From the NCBI RefSeq assembly GCF_050633145.1, contig NZ_JBOEFY010000005.1, forward strand, positions 27,361-91,360: DNA of 64,000 nt, given 5' to 3'. This document shows, in pieces, positions 8,435 to 16,132 of the stretch. The notes under the pieces are model-generated. The model was not told where the DNA came from. It ran no database searches and was given only the letters and a program-made list of their open reading frames with translations. The DNA is from Kordia sp050633145 (GTDB lineage Bacteria; Bacteroidota; Bacteroidia; Flavobacteriales; Flavobacteriaceae). The translations under genes were made by a program, and so were the position numbers. Within the stretch, counting starts at the first letter, position 1. Every line of letters starts with the position of its first letter.

Positions 8435-8644
8435 TTAATCGCTAAGAGTTGTTTTGTCTATCGGACATTCGTCACTATATGGACATGCAAGTGTATAACA
8501 ATATACCGCTGAGCATTTATAAATAATTGTGGCGCATGTATATTCTCTAGTACGACCATCTCCACCTAGAATATTCCTTTGTTCCAACTTAGCAATTTCA
8601 ACTTTATTAAACTTCAATTTGTTGTTCAATTCTTTTTTCTTCAT
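8435..8644 (-). CDS. Double-glycine-leader Cys-rich peptide (69 aa)
   Basis: A 69-residue peptide. Leader MKKKELNNKLKFNKVEIAKL... ends NILGG (Gly27-Gly28); the KLxFxKxxIAxL pattern is typical of flavobacterial double-glycine precursors. The 41-residue core has Cys at 37, 44, 49, 54 and 60, several Thr/Ser and Tyr, and an acidic C-terminus (TTLSD). Likely a secreted, possibly modified, peptide. It points away from the 53-residue peptide's end (convergent) and toward the DUF6734 pair. Its terminator is the UUCG hairpin at 8363-8386. Confidence 0.78.
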   Translation of the reverse strand: MKKKELNNKLKFNKVEIAKLEQRNILGGDGRTREYTCATIIYKCSAVYCYTLACPYSDECPIDKTTLSD

Positions 8645-8842
8645 AATCTAAATGTTTTGTGTAAATGTTATTTAATAGTTTCAGTAACAAAGCAATAGAT
8701 AAAAGGAACTCAAGTCAATTGAAGCCTATCCTGTTTCCTTGAATTGTGATACGAATTCAGTGAATTATTAGAAACTTTCGTCAAAAAGAGCAGAAGTTGA
8801 AGAAGCAATTCGGTTATATTTGTTGGAAAGGTGTTAGATCGA

Positions 8843-10540
8843 ATGAAAAAAATAATCACATGTTTTTGCCTGTTTTTTGTTGTAATGATTTCTTATGGAC
8901 AAAAGGAAACTACTTTATTGGATGAAATTGAAATTCTGAATCAGAAAGTGTATCAAAAAAGCGTGAGTTTTGAGGAATTTAAAATAGATGTTGAAGTCTA
9001 TCTAAAAAAAGCCAAGAAGCGTAAAAGTAACTTATTGATAGGTCGTGGCTATTATATGTTAGGTATAAAAGCACCTGGCTTTGAAATTAGAAATACCTAT
9101 TTAGATAGCGCCGTTTTTTATACAAAGCATATAAAGGATAATCCTGATTTCCCTACACTAATTTATATAGCTAAAGGAAGTGTTTTGTATGAAAAAAGAC
9201 ATTATAACAAGGCTTTAGATCAGTATTTATTGGCAGAATCTCAAATACAGTTGACTAAAAATTCTACCTATGAATATTATGTGAAATTTAATATAGGTTT
9301 TTTAAAACGAGTTTTAGGAAATTATGAAGAAGCAGAAGTATTATTTAAAGAATATATTGTTCATATAAAAAATCAAGAGCCAATAGACACTTCTAATTAT
9401 TTGTATGCGTTGTTTCAATTGTCTTCTATTTATTATGAATCGGGTCAAGTAGAAAAATGTACAGCGATTAATACCCAAGGAATACAAATTGCTTCAGATA
9501 ATAATGAAAAGGAATTAGCCTATCTTTTTGTTATTAATGAAGGAATTAATTTGAATATAAAAGGACAGTATCAAGCTTCGATAGATAGTATAGAGAATGG
9601 AACTCCATATGTATCTGCACGAGATAGAGTTGTTTCTGATTTTTATTTAGCTAAAAGTTATGCTGCTATAAATAAAAAAGAAAAAGCAATCTATTACTTT
9701 AAAAAGATAGACTCCATATTTAATAAAACTAACAATTTATTACCACCTTTACGTACTACGTATGAATATTTGATTAAAGATAGCAAGTCTAAAAAGGATT
9801 TAGAATTGCAATTATACTACACGAATCAACTCTTAAAGTTTGATAGTATTATTCATGCTGACTATAAAAATTTATCTTATACAATTACCAAAGAATATGA
9901 TAATTTAAAATTAGTAGCGGACAAAGAACATTTAATAGCATTATTAAAAAAAGAAAAAGATGCCGCTATTGATGAAAGAGATTGGACTATTGAGATTGCC
10001 ATACTTATTAGTTCTTTATTGTTGGGCGGATTGCTGTATTATTATCAATCGAAAAGAAAATATAAAAAATATAAAAAGCTATACGAAGCCATTGTAAATA
10101 AATCGAATGCACGTATAGAAGAAGAAATTAAAGTACAAAATATTAAAACAGTAAAAGTAGCAGTAGATATTGATGAAGATGTCGTTAAAGAAGTTTTACA
10201 ACAGTTAGATGCGTTTGAAGTAGAACATCTATACCTCACAAATCAGCTTTCATTAAAAGATGTCGCAAAAATTGTCAATACCAATTCAAAATACTTATCA
10301 AAAATCATTAATTCTCACAAGGGAAAAAACTTTACAACATATATAAATGATTTACGAATAGATTATTTAGTAGACCGTATTCAGCATGATCCTGTGTATC
10401 AAAAGTATACTATTACTGCCATTGCTACAGAAGGCGGGTTTTCAAATCCACAAGCTTTTTATAGAGTTTTTCAAAAGAGAACAGGATTAAAACCTGGTTA
10501 TTTTATCAAAAAAGTTAAGGAAGACCAACAAAAGGACTAA
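8843..10540 (+). CDS. TPR sensor with C-terminal AraC-type HTH
   Basis: About 565 residues from ATG 8843 (MKKIITCFCLFF, signal peptide ending SYGQ); an in-frame GTG at 8831 is less likely. The periplasmic part (~25-380) consists of TPR-like helical pairs (NKALDQYLLAESQ, NYEEAEVLFKEYI, KEKAIYYFKKID). One transmembrane helix lies at about 387-405 (IAILISSLLLGGLLYYY), then a basic coiled stretch and a cytoplasmic AraC-family HTH domain (~465-560: LSLKDVAKIVNTNSKYLSKIIN ... AIATEGGFSNPQAFYRVFQKRTG). A membrane-spanning one-component regulator. It sits between peptide genes, so it may control them; that is inference from position. Confidence 0.85.
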   Translation: MKKIITCFCLFFVVMISYGQKETTLLDEIEILNQKVYQKSVSFEEFKIDVEVYLKKAKKRKSNLLIGRGYYMLGIKAPGFEIRNTYLDSAVFYTKHIKDNPDFPTLIYIAKGSVLYEKRHYNKALDQYLLAESQIQLTKNSTYEYYVKFNIGFLKRVLGNYEEAEVLFKEYIVHIKNQEPIDTSNYLYALFQLSSIYYESGQVEKCTAINTQGIQIASDNNEKELAYLFVINEGINLNIKGQYQASIDSIENGTPYVSARDRVVSDFYLAKSYAAINKKEKAIYYFKKIDSIFNKTNNLLPPLRTTYEYLIKDSKSKKDLELQLYYTNQLLKFDSIIHADYKNLSYTITKEYDNLKLVADKEHLIALLKKEKDAAIDERDWTIEIAILISSLLLGGLLYYYQSKRKYKKYKKLYEAIVNKSNARIEEEIKVQNIKTVKVAVDIDEDVVKEVLQQLDAFEVEHLYLTNQLSLKDVAKIVNTNSKYLSKIINSHKGKNFTTYINDLRIDYLVDRIQHDPVYQKYTITAIATEGGFSNPQAFYRVFQKRTGLKPGYFIKKVKEDQQKD

Positions 10541-10639
10541 CAATTCACGGAAACGTTATAAACACCCTGTTTTTCTGGGTTCATTTCAAGTTTTGAATAT
10601 GTAGCTTTGAGTTGTAAATAGTTTAATAATCCATAAAAG

Positions 10640-10861
10640 ATGAAAAAAAATATAAAAGAACTTCGATTAAAAAAAAGCAAAGTAGCAAAATTGAACACAG
10701 ATTTTATTAAAGGTCGAGGACCTGGTGTTGATGTATATTCGAAAAATGGTGAATGTACAACAGAAATAGATAAAACATGTACGGAAACTTTGCCTGTAAC
10801 AAACCTGAAAAATAAGTGTAATGAAACAGGAGAAGAAGGTTGTCTTGTTGTTAGCGGATAA
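10640..10861 (+). CDS. Putative leader-type Cys-rich peptide (73 aa)
   Basis: A 73-residue peptide starting MKKNIKELRLKKSKVAKLN, matching the leader style of the other peptides here, but the cleavage motif is degenerate: FIKGRGPG instead of a clean GG (Gly25, Gly27, Gly29). The remainder has Cys at 39, 47, 60 and 68, each near Thr residues (ECTTEIDKTCTET, NKCNETGEEGC). It follows the TPR-AraC regulator by 100 bases on the same strand. Two undetermined bases (10873-10874) follow the stop, so the 3' flank is not certain. Confidence 0.6.
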   Translation: MKKNIKELRLKKSKVAKLNTDFIKGRGPGVDVYSKNGECTTEIDKTCTETLPVTNLKNKCNETGEEGCLVVSG

Positions 10862-10872
10862 AAACTAAAAAA

Positions 10873-10874
10873 NN
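10873..10874. other. Two undetermined bases (N)
   Basis: The only ambiguous bases in the window. They fall just after the peptide gene stop at 10861 and outside any gene called here; they may mark an assembly join or a polymorphic homopolymer. Confidence 0.95.
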
Positions 10875-10927
10875 TCAAATTTGATAGCCTTTTTTATACA
10901 TAGTAAACAATAATTCAGTTAAAAACA

Positions 10928-11107
10928 TTAGTTTTCTGCTGTATCGTCTGTTTTCTTTTTAGGTTCTCTTTTTGCATTTTTTAAACTCTGCATCAGCATC
11001 CATTCTATTTGTCCATTGGTACTGCGAAATTCGTCTGCAGCCCATTTTTCAATAGCTTTCAGCATCTCTTCATTGATTCGTAATGCAAAGGCTTTCTTTT
11101 TTGCCAT
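10928..11107 (-). CDS. Arc-family DNA-binding protein (59 aa)
   Basis: A 59-residue protein from ATG 11107 to TAA 10928. The sequence begins MAKKKAFALRINEEMLKAIEK, the ribbon strand and first helix of a ribbon-helix-helix (Arc/MetJ) fold, and continues with a second helix (RSTNGQIEWMLMQSL). The tail is Lys-rich. Arc-like proteins of this size commonly follow SPFH genes in Flavobacteria. It is the last gene of the run 12866 to 10928 and could autoregulate it or act elsewhere. Confidence 0.8.
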   Translation of the reverse strand: MAKKKAFALRINEEMLKAIEKWAADEFRSTNGQIEWMLMQSLKNAKREPKKKTDDTAEN

Positions 11108-11112
11108 AATTA

Positions 11113-11631
11113 TTATTTTGACTTTGGAGCTTTTTGATTTTTCAACATAAATACAATTAAAACAATTGGCATCATTACGGAATATGCAATGATAATATAC
11201 ATGAGCGCTGACTTCAAGAAAAAGTCATTTCCTTGTGCTTGTTGTATGATGGAATAACATACATACGCTAGCAAAAGTAAGGTTAAAAAATTAACAATAC
11301 GCAACATACGGCTGCTCAATTGATAGTTGTGTGCAGCATTATCTTCTGTGATTTTTACCATATAATTGTGAATGTGCGGAAACTTCGTTAAAACATACAT
11401 TCCAATGGTAATAAGTGTCGAAATTCCCAATAAGAACCATATTGTTGTTTTGTTTCCTGTACCATCAACTTCTCCAGTAAGATTTACATGAGTTGGCACA
11501 ATTTCAGGTAAAGATGTATACGATATTAGTGTATAGACCCATAAAATGACAAGCAATGCTGCTGTAACTGATTCTAAGATCATGTCCATAGGCTCTAAAG
11601 CCACTTTTATTCTGGGTCTATTTGCGTACAT
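11113..11631 (-). CDS. DUF1648 membrane protein
   Basis: A 172-residue membrane protein with four hydrophobic helices (about 20-38, 64-80, 110-128, 140-160). The segment LPEIVPTHVNLTGEVDGTG between the first two helices is the hallmark of DUF1648 (the SdpI/YhdR-type family, where P-x-H-x-N-x-x-G-x-x-D is conserved). The start may be ATG 11631 (MYANRPRIKVALEP). It lies 2 bases before the DUF4177 gene and 5 bases after the Arc-like gene start, so it is inside the operon. Function in this setting unknown. Confidence 0.8.
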   Translation of the reverse strand: MYANRPRIKVALEPMDMILESVTAALLVILWVYTLISYTSLPEIVPTHVNLTGEVDGTGNKTTIWFLLGISTLITIGMYVLTKFPHIHNYMVKITEDNAAHNYQLSSRMLRIVNFLTLLLLAYVCYSIIQQAQGNDFFLKSALMYIIIAYSVMMPIVLIVFMLKNQKAPKSK

Positions 11632-11633
11632 AA

Positions 11634-11798
11634 TTATCTGTTTTTATTACGTTCAAAAATGACTTGTATAAAGCCTTCATGTTTTGTTACTGTATGCAAA
11701 ACCCAACCTTGTTTTGCATGATTGTTTAGAATCTCTTCTAATTTTATGCTTCTGTCTCGCCAACCTAAGTTTGGTTTTAATACTTTATATTCTTTCAT
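11634..11798 (-). CDS. DUF4177-like small protein (54 aa)
   Basis: A 54-residue protein from ATG 11798 to TAA 11634. MKEYKVLKPNLGWRDR... then LEEILNNHAKQGWVLHTVT is the classic DUF4177 pattern (a strand, then helix, then GW-x-L/V). These proteins occur with membrane-stress and SPFH-type genes; function unknown. It is part of the tightly packed run with the glycine-zipper gene upstream and DUF1648 downstream. Confidence 0.78.
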   Translation of the reverse strand: MKEYKVLKPNLGWRDRSIKLEEILNNHAKQGWVLHTVTKHEGFIQVIFERNKNR

Positions 11799-11820
11799 CG
11801 TCTATTCAAAATTAATGAGG

Positions 11821-12003
11821 TTATTTTTGTTCCTTATCCTCGTCAAAAACTACGAAGCTTAAAACAACACCAATAATAGTTCCAATAATGGAGCCAGCTA
11901 GAGTTCCCATAGCAACATCGCCAATAACGGTACCGACAGAAGTTCCTATACTTGTTCCTAAGGCAGTGCCAAGCCCAATGGCCGTAATTTGTTTATTGTT
12001 CAT
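11821..12003 (-). CDS. Glycine-zipper membrane protein (60 aa)
   Basis: A 60-residue protein from ATG 12003. After MNNKQITAIG it is almost wholly a small-residue repeat (GTALGTSIGTSVGTVIGDV, then GTLAGSIIGTIIGVVLSF), a glycine zipper that packs membrane helices, followed by an acidic tail (DEDKEQK). An upstream in-frame ATG at 12060 lies inside the SPFH gene and is rejected. The start is 2 bases after the SPFH stop at 12006, so translation is probably coupled. Confidence 0.75.
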   Translation of the reverse strand: MNNKQITAIGLGTALGTSIGTSVGTVIGDVAMGTLAGSIIGTIIGVVLSFVVFDEDKEQK

Positions 12004-12005
12004 AA

Positions 12006-12866
12006 TTATTGATGTAAAGTACCTGTGTTTACTACTGGGGCAGCTTCTTTGTCGCCACATAAAATTACCAATAAATTACTTACCATAGCGGCTTTTTTAT
12101 CTTCATCAAGCATTAGTAATTCTTTTTTGTTCAATTCGTCAATAGCCATTTCTACCATACTTACGGCACCTTCTACAATTTTATGTCTTGCAGCTACAAT
12201 GGCAGTTGCTTGTTGTCTTTTTAACATGGCACTTGCAATTTCTTGCGCATACGCTAAATATCCAATACGTGCTTCTAATACTTCAATTCCTGCAATAGCC
12301 AAACGTTCTTCCAATTCTTTTTCTAACGCTTCACTTACTTCGTTTACACTAGAACGTAACGTAATATCTTCATCGTGACCTTCATCAGCAAAATTATCGT
12401 ATGGATACATACTTGCCAATTTACGAACGGCTGCATCTGTTTGTACACGCACAAAATGTTCGTAATTATCTACATCAAAAGCTGCTTTGTATGTATTGTT
12501 TACTTTCCAAACTAAAATAGTACTAATCATGATTGGGTTACCTAGCTTGTCATTTACTTTTAAGCGTTCACTATCAAAGTTACTTGCACGTAACGAAACT
12601 TTCTTTTTTGTATAAAAAGGATTTACCCAATAAAAACCGTTCTGTTTTACCGTTCCAACATACTTTCCAAATAATAATAATACGCGAGAGTTGTTTGGAT
12701 TTACCATTATAAAACCTGGCGCAATAAATAATACTGGAACTAGGATTGGCAAAAATTCAGGGTTTTTAGTAAAAACTGCTACTGCAATTGTTCCAAAGAA
12801 CGCTGCTAAAAATATAAATAACATTAAATACCCATTCGCAGGCACAATAATTTTCTCTTCTTTCAT
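12006..12866 (-). CDS. SPFH domain (band 7/stomatin-like) protein
   Basis: A 286-residue protein with two hydrophobic segments (~15-30 and 38-54: YLMLFIFLAAFFGTIAVAVF, FLPILVPVLFIAPGFIMV) and then an SPFH/band 7 domain (~60-225: VLLLFGKYVGTVKQNGFYWVNP ... LEERLAIAGIEVLEARIGYLAYAQEIASAML) with the typical coiled-coil (RQQATAIVAARHKIVEGAV). SPFH proteins oligomerise in the membrane and organise microdomains. First gene of a five-gene run (SPFH, glycine zipper, DUF4177, DUF1648, Arc-like). Confidence 0.9.
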   Translation of the reverse strand: MKEEKIIVPANGYLMLFIFLAAFFGTIAVAVFTKNPEFLPILVPVLFIAPGFIMVNPNNSRVLLLFGKYVGTVKQNGFYWVNPFYTKKKVSLRASNFDSERLKVNDKLGNPIMISTILVWKVNNTYKAAFDVDNYEHFVRVQTDAAVRKLASMYPYDNFADEGHDEDITLRSSVNEVSEALEKELEERLAIAGIEVLEARIGYLAYAQEIASAMLKRQQATAIVAARHKIVEGAVSMVEMAIDELNKKELLMLDEDKKAAMVSNLLVILCGDKEAAPVVNTGTLHQ

Positions 12867-13151
12867 ATGTAGATATTTTAGATTGATATTAAAATGATAT
12901 CATAAATATATGAAATTAAATTTTAACTTTACAAGAACTTTAAAAATATATTTTTAACAATCATTATGAAAATGGTTGTTAAAGTCAATAATAATAAGAG
13001 TTTTTGTGAGAAAAACGAGTTTGGCACACCATTTGTATATGTAAAAGTGTAGCAAGGCAATGACATTTAGCAGAGCTGGTTACTTTCTAAATAGAGCTTG
13101 TTACATTTTGGTTGGTTAGTTAAAGAAAAGAGCATCCTTCGGGATGCTTTT
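12867..13151. other. Intergenic stretch with possible small transcript
   Basis: Between the SPFH gene and alkB-like gene, both on the minus strand. On the plus strand it holds an ORF of 28 codons (12966-13052, MKMVVKV...), a sigma-54-like element (13021-13038), and a terminator (13127-13152). Nothing here is certain. Confidence 0.4.
13021..13038 (+). promoter_or_regulatory. Sigma-54-like promoter element
   Basis: TTGGCACACCATTTGTAT: the -24 TGGCAC is intact and TTG sits at the exact -12 spacing, with T in place of the usual C after it. The transcript would start near 13048 and end at the 13127-13152 hairpin, giving about 105 nt. Confidence 0.3.
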
Positions 13152-13152
13152 T
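13127..13152. terminator. Bidirectional terminator beside the alkB-like gene
   Basis: AGCATCC-TTCG-GGATGCT (13131-13148) flanked by A-rich and T-rich sides; on the minus strand it follows the alkB-like stop at 13152 (TTTTC tail). The plus-strand side ends in TTTTTC. Confidence 0.75.
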
Positions 13153-13745
13153 CATGCAATAATGCGAAATGTAATATTGATACGACCTCGAATTGGTTTT
13201 GCCGTTTTCGGAATTTGATGCAGCCATTTGTGCTGTGTTTCACCTTTCATTACTAGTAAGCTTCCGTGTTCTAATACTAATTTGTGTTTTAAGGTTTTGT
13301 CTGTACGATGTTTGAGATGAAAAAAACGAGCTTGACCAAAACTTAAAGAAGCTATGATCGGATTTGTTCCTAATTCTTTTTCGTTATCAGCATGCCAACC
13401 ATTACTGTCTTTTCCATCTCTATAGTAATTGAGAAGCATGGTTGTAAAATTTGTTTCGCAAGTTTGATCTACTTTTTGTTTTAAATCTAATAAAGTTGGC
13501 GTCAATGCATGCGGCGTCATTTCTATGTTAGAATAACTATATGTTTTTTGATTGATTCCGTACAAAGCTGTCAAACGCGGTTGCGCGTATACTTTTCCAA
13601 AAACCTTAATGTCATCTTGTTGCCAAGGAGTTTCTTGCAGTAATGCTTCAAAAATGTGTGTAGCTTCTTTGCTTGCTATAAAATTTGGATAATAACAAAT
13701 GTCTGCGTCTGGTAAATGCAAAGGAAACCCTTGTTTATTCTGCAT
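13152..13745 (-). CDS. AlkB-like 2-oxoglutarate/Fe(II) dioxygenase
   Basis: 197 residues from the ATG at 13745 (MQNKQGFPLHLPDADICYYPNF); longer in-frame reading up to 13826 lies inside the upstream gene and is rejected. It carries the AlkB signature: GWHADNEKEL (the HxD iron ligands), the distal His in GETQHKWLHQIPK, and Arg in RGRINITFR for 2-oxoglutarate. The NYY motif (LLNYYRDGKDSNGWHAD) is also present. It would repair alkylated bases in DNA/RNA by oxidative dealkylation. It overlaps the end of the TPR-like gene by 11 bases, indicating co-transcription. Confidence 0.9.
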   Translation of the reverse strand: MQNKQGFPLHLPDADICYYPNFIASKEATHIFEALLQETPWQQDDIKVFGKVYAQPRLTALYGINQKTYSYSNIEMTPHALTPTLLDLKQKVDQTCETNFTTMLLNYYRDGKDSNGWHADNEKELGTNPIIASLSFGQARFFHLKHRTDKTLKHKLVLEHGSLLVMKGETQHKWLHQIPKTAKPIRGRINITFRIIA

Positions 13746-14925
13746 CTTTGAAAATGTTTTTATAAGCTTCGGAGTTTGTGAATTCTTTGTATTCCTCTTG
13801 AAGTTCAAGTGTAAGCTCTTCTTCATTGATTGAAAAGTGTTCTTTCATTTTGGCTATTAAAGTTAACGCTTCACTCGTTTTATCTTGTAACAATAAACTA
13901 TAGAGTTTATAATAATAACCACCATAAAAATTTGGAATTTCTGTCACTAAACGATCAAAAAATGGTTCTGATTTTTCATAATCTGACTGAAGATTAAACA
14001 GAATACCTCTGTATAAATCAAAAATTGGATCTTCACCTACATATTTTTTTAAATCATCAATAGCTGCATTTAGTTTGTCTAAATCGCCATGAACAATGTT
14101 TTCTTGAAAATTTAAGTAAGTATGTAATCGCTTATCGTCAGGTTTGAACGCTTTCATTTCGGTGATGACTTCTATTAATTTTTCATCATCATAATTTGAA
14201 GCAGCGATTAATAAAAATTGATAGTGAAACGAACTCCTTTTTGCCGTTGGAATAGAAACGAGTGACGTATAGGCTTCTTCATAGTTACCCGAAAACAAAA
14301 GGTTCTTTATAGGCTGATATATTTTTATATCCGCAATATCGATTCCTTGTGAGTTTATAGCTTTATAATACATATCTGATGCCATTTCAGAAAATAAAAT
14401 TCCCGAATAAAAATTGTACATATCTTTTATGATGATTTTATCTTTTTTGATACCAAGTGTGAAATCTATAAAATTGATAAAATCTGGACGATACAATCTA
14501 AATACGATATGCGGTATACCATCTTCTTTATAAAAGTTAGTATACTTAAAATCGTTTGTAGACACTAGTTGCGAACTTATAGAACTGCCTACTTTTAGAT
14601 ACGATTGTAAAAGTTCTATCCCTTTTCGCTTGTTGTAACTTTGAGCCAATTCACGCTTAGAGAAATTAAAAAATGAAGCGACATCAATACTATTATCAAA
14701 CATTTCGGGGTTTTCTGCATGAATTGATTCTTCTAGTTTTTTAGCAAACCCAATATAGTTTTCATCTGAAAACTGATTATAAAATTCCGTAATTTCTGCT
14801 GTTTTTTGAGTCTCTTTATATTTCTTTCCAAAATAAACTGCTGCAACAAGTACAATTCCAACAACAACAATTGTGATCATGCTTTTCCAAAAACGTTTTG
14901 TACTTTGTCCATTAGAATCATTCAT
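13735..14925 (-). CDS. Membrane-anchored TPR-like protein, hypothetical
   Basis: A 396-residue protein with a short cytoplasmic start (MNDSNGQSTKRFWKS), one transmembrane helix (~16-35, MITIVVVGIVLVAAVYFGKK) and a large extracytoplasmic helical part. The second half has TPR-like pairs (DDEKLIEVITEMKAFKPDDKRLHTYLNFQEN, YEKSEPFFDRLVTEIPNFYGGYYYKLYSLL). Function unknown. It overlaps the alkB-like start by 11 bases; the next gene upstream (VanX-like) is divergent. Confidence 0.7.
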   Translation of the reverse strand: MNDSNGQSTKRFWKSMITIVVVGIVLVAAVYFGKKYKETQKTAEITEFYNQFSDENYIGFAKKLEESIHAENPEMFDNSIDVASFFNFSKRELAQSYNKRKGIELLQSYLKVGSSISSQLVSTNDFKYTNFYKEDGIPHIVFRLYRPDFINFIDFTLGIKKDKIIIKDMYNFYSGILFSEMASDMYYKAINSQGIDIADIKIYQPIKNLLFSGNYEEAYTSLVSIPTAKRSSFHYQFLLIAASNYDDEKLIEVITEMKAFKPDDKRLHTYLNFQENIVHGDLDKLNAAIDDLKKYVGEDPIFDLYRGILFNLQSDYEKSEPFFDRLVTEIPNFYGGYYYKLYSLLLQDKTSEALTLIAKMKEHFSINEEELTLELQEEYKEFTNSEAYKNIFKDAE

Positions 14926-14967
14926 GTGCTTTAAATGTGTATGTTTGTATTCAGTTGAAATATTACT

Positions 14968-15642
14968 ATGCTAAAATCAATAAATATACTATTAATTCTT
15001 GTAAGTGCGCTTACAATACAGTCTTCATCACAACTGCCTAAAGGCTTTGTGTATGTAACTGATTATATTCCAGATATCACCATAGAGTTGCGCTATTTTT
15101 GTTCTGATAATTTTGTAGGAACGCATATTGATGGTTATGAAGAGGAAAAATGTATTTTGTCTTTACCTGCAACCTTAGCGCTTCAAAAAGTACAAACTGT
15201 ACTCAAAAAACAAAACTTAGGTATCAAAGTCTTTGATTCATACAGACCACAACGCGCAGTAGATCATTTTCGTCGTTGGGCAAGAGATTTAAGTGATACT
15301 TTAATGAAGCAAGAATATTATCCTGATGTTGCTAAGAAAGATTTATTTCGACTTGAATATATCGCAACAAAATCGCGTCATAGTAGTGGGAGCACGGTTG
15401 ATATTACACTGATTGATTTAGACACTAAAAAAGAATTGGACATGGGAAGTTCATACGATTTCTTTGGTGAAATTTCTTGGGTAGCGTATCAAAAATTAAC
15501 CAAAAAACAATTGCACAACAGAAAACTATTGCAAGAAGCAATGTTACAAAATGGTTTTCGAAACTATCCACAAGAGTGGTGGCACTTTACACTTCGCGGT
15601 GAACCATATAGAAATCAATACTTTGATTTTCCTGTACACTAA
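14968..15642 (+). CDS. D-alanyl-D-alanine dipeptidase, VanX/DdpX type (M15D)
   Basis: A 224-residue protein with a signal peptide (MLKSINILLILVSALTIQ). It has the VanX metal site: H138 and D145 in SRHSSGSTVD, and H206 in EWWHF with the catalytic Glu203. Arg93 (SYRPQ) matches the conserved VanX Arg. The family is ~200 residues, so length fits. It cleaves D-Ala-D-Ala in the periplasm, probably for peptidoglycan turnover; no VanHA genes are nearby, so it is not evidence of vancomycin resistance. Divergent from the TPR-like gene by 42 bases. Confidence 0.92.
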   Translation: MLKSINILLILVSALTIQSSSQLPKGFVYVTDYIPDITIELRYFCSDNFVGTHIDGYEEEKCILSLPATLALQKVQTVLKKQNLGIKVFDSYRPQRAVDHFRRWARDLSDTLMKQEYYPDVAKKDLFRLEYIATKSRHSSGSTVDITLIDLDTKKELDMGSSYDFFGEISWVAYQKLTKKQLHNRKLLQEAMLQNGFRNYPQEWWHFTLRGEPYRNQYFDFPVH

Positions 15643-15694
15643 TAGATTTTTTGTAACTTCATCTAAACTAGTATTCAATTAAAATCGAAAATTA

Positions 15695-15783
15695 TGTTAG
15701 ACAAATTCCAAGAATTCGAAATTACAAATGTAGAAACAATTAATGGCGGCGCAGGAGCTACCGAATATATTATTCTATTATAA
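15695..15783 (+). pseudogene. Frameshifted double-glycine peptide gene (remnant or base-call error)
   Basis: From ATG 15695 the frame reads MLDKFQEFE and then hits a stop at 15731. The other frame, from 15721, reads ITNVETINGGAGATEYIILL and stops at 15781-15783. Joined, they make a ~29-residue peptide with a leader ending INGG and a short hydrophobic core, matching the flavobacterial short-leader style. One missing base between the two (an A in GAATT at 15718-15723) would explain it. A terminator of the shared type follows (15811-15838), which supports an expressed ancestral gene. Confidence 0.45.
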
Positions 15784-15810
15784 ACTTAATAGAATATATA
15801 AAAGATCTTA

Positions 15811-15838
15811 AAAGCGGACTTCCAGGTTCGCTTTTTTT
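15811..15838 (+). terminator. Terminator, variant of the UUCG cassette
   Basis: AAAGCGGAC then TTCCAG then GTTCGCTTTTTTT: the same arms as at 16133 and 16466 with a slightly longer loop. Lies after the frameshifted peptide remnant. Confidence 0.75.
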
Positions 15839-15945
15839 ACGATATTCTATCTGTGATCTTTTATAAAGAGTCATAAGCTTTTCTTTTTTTCTGTGTAACT
15901 AATTGATTACTTAGAGTATTATTAATAATTAAATAGTTTTAAATT

Positions 15946-16113
15946 ATGAAGAAAAGAAAATTGAAAGGACTTGAACTTTTAGCACTTCACAAAACAGTTG
16001 TGAGTAAGTTGTATGGAGGAATTACAGATGATGATGAAGATGATGTAGAAGAAGATGAAGATGGAGTTGCAGCTAGTCAAACCGTTGTTCCTGCAAGACA
16101 GCGAAAAAAGTAA
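15946..16113 (+). CDS. Double-glycine-leader acidic peptide (55 aa)
   Basis: A 55-residue peptide from ATG 15946 to TAA 16113. MKKRKLKGLELLALHKTVVSKLYGG: leader with Gly24-Gly25 at the end. The core is strikingly acidic (ITDDDEDDVEEDEDG) and then uncharged and basic at the end (VVPARQRKK), with no cysteine at all. It therefore cannot form lanthionine rings; it may use another modification or act as an unmodified peptide. Upstream ATTA(A)T spacing and downstream UUCG terminator match its neighbours. Confidence 0.7.
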   Translation: MKKRKLKGLELLALHKTVVSKLYGGITDDDEDDVEEDEDGVAASQTVVPARQRKK

Positions 16114-16132
16114 TAATTCTTGTAAATTATTT

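Noticed and set aside
10537..10878. A 113-codon open frame on the minus strand across the 73-aa peptide gene
   Set aside because: It runs antisense to the peptide gene, includes the undetermined bases and shows no coding character.
12004..12060. Longer N-terminus for the glycine-zipper protein
   Set aside because: It would lie inside the SPFH gene in another frame; MNNKQ at 12003 is a better start.
12966..13052. A 28-codon ORF (MKMVVKV...)
   Set aside because: Too short, overlaps the possible sigma-54 element and has no similarity to the leader peptides; left as a note.
13746..13826. Longer N-terminus for the AlkB-like protein
   Set aside because: It lies wholly within the upstream TPR-like gene; the ATG at 13745 gives a normal AlkB length.
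14968..15642. Vancomycin resistance locus
   Set aside because: Only a VanX-like dipeptidase is present; no VanH or VanA-type ligase nearby, so ordinary cell-wall turnover is more likely.
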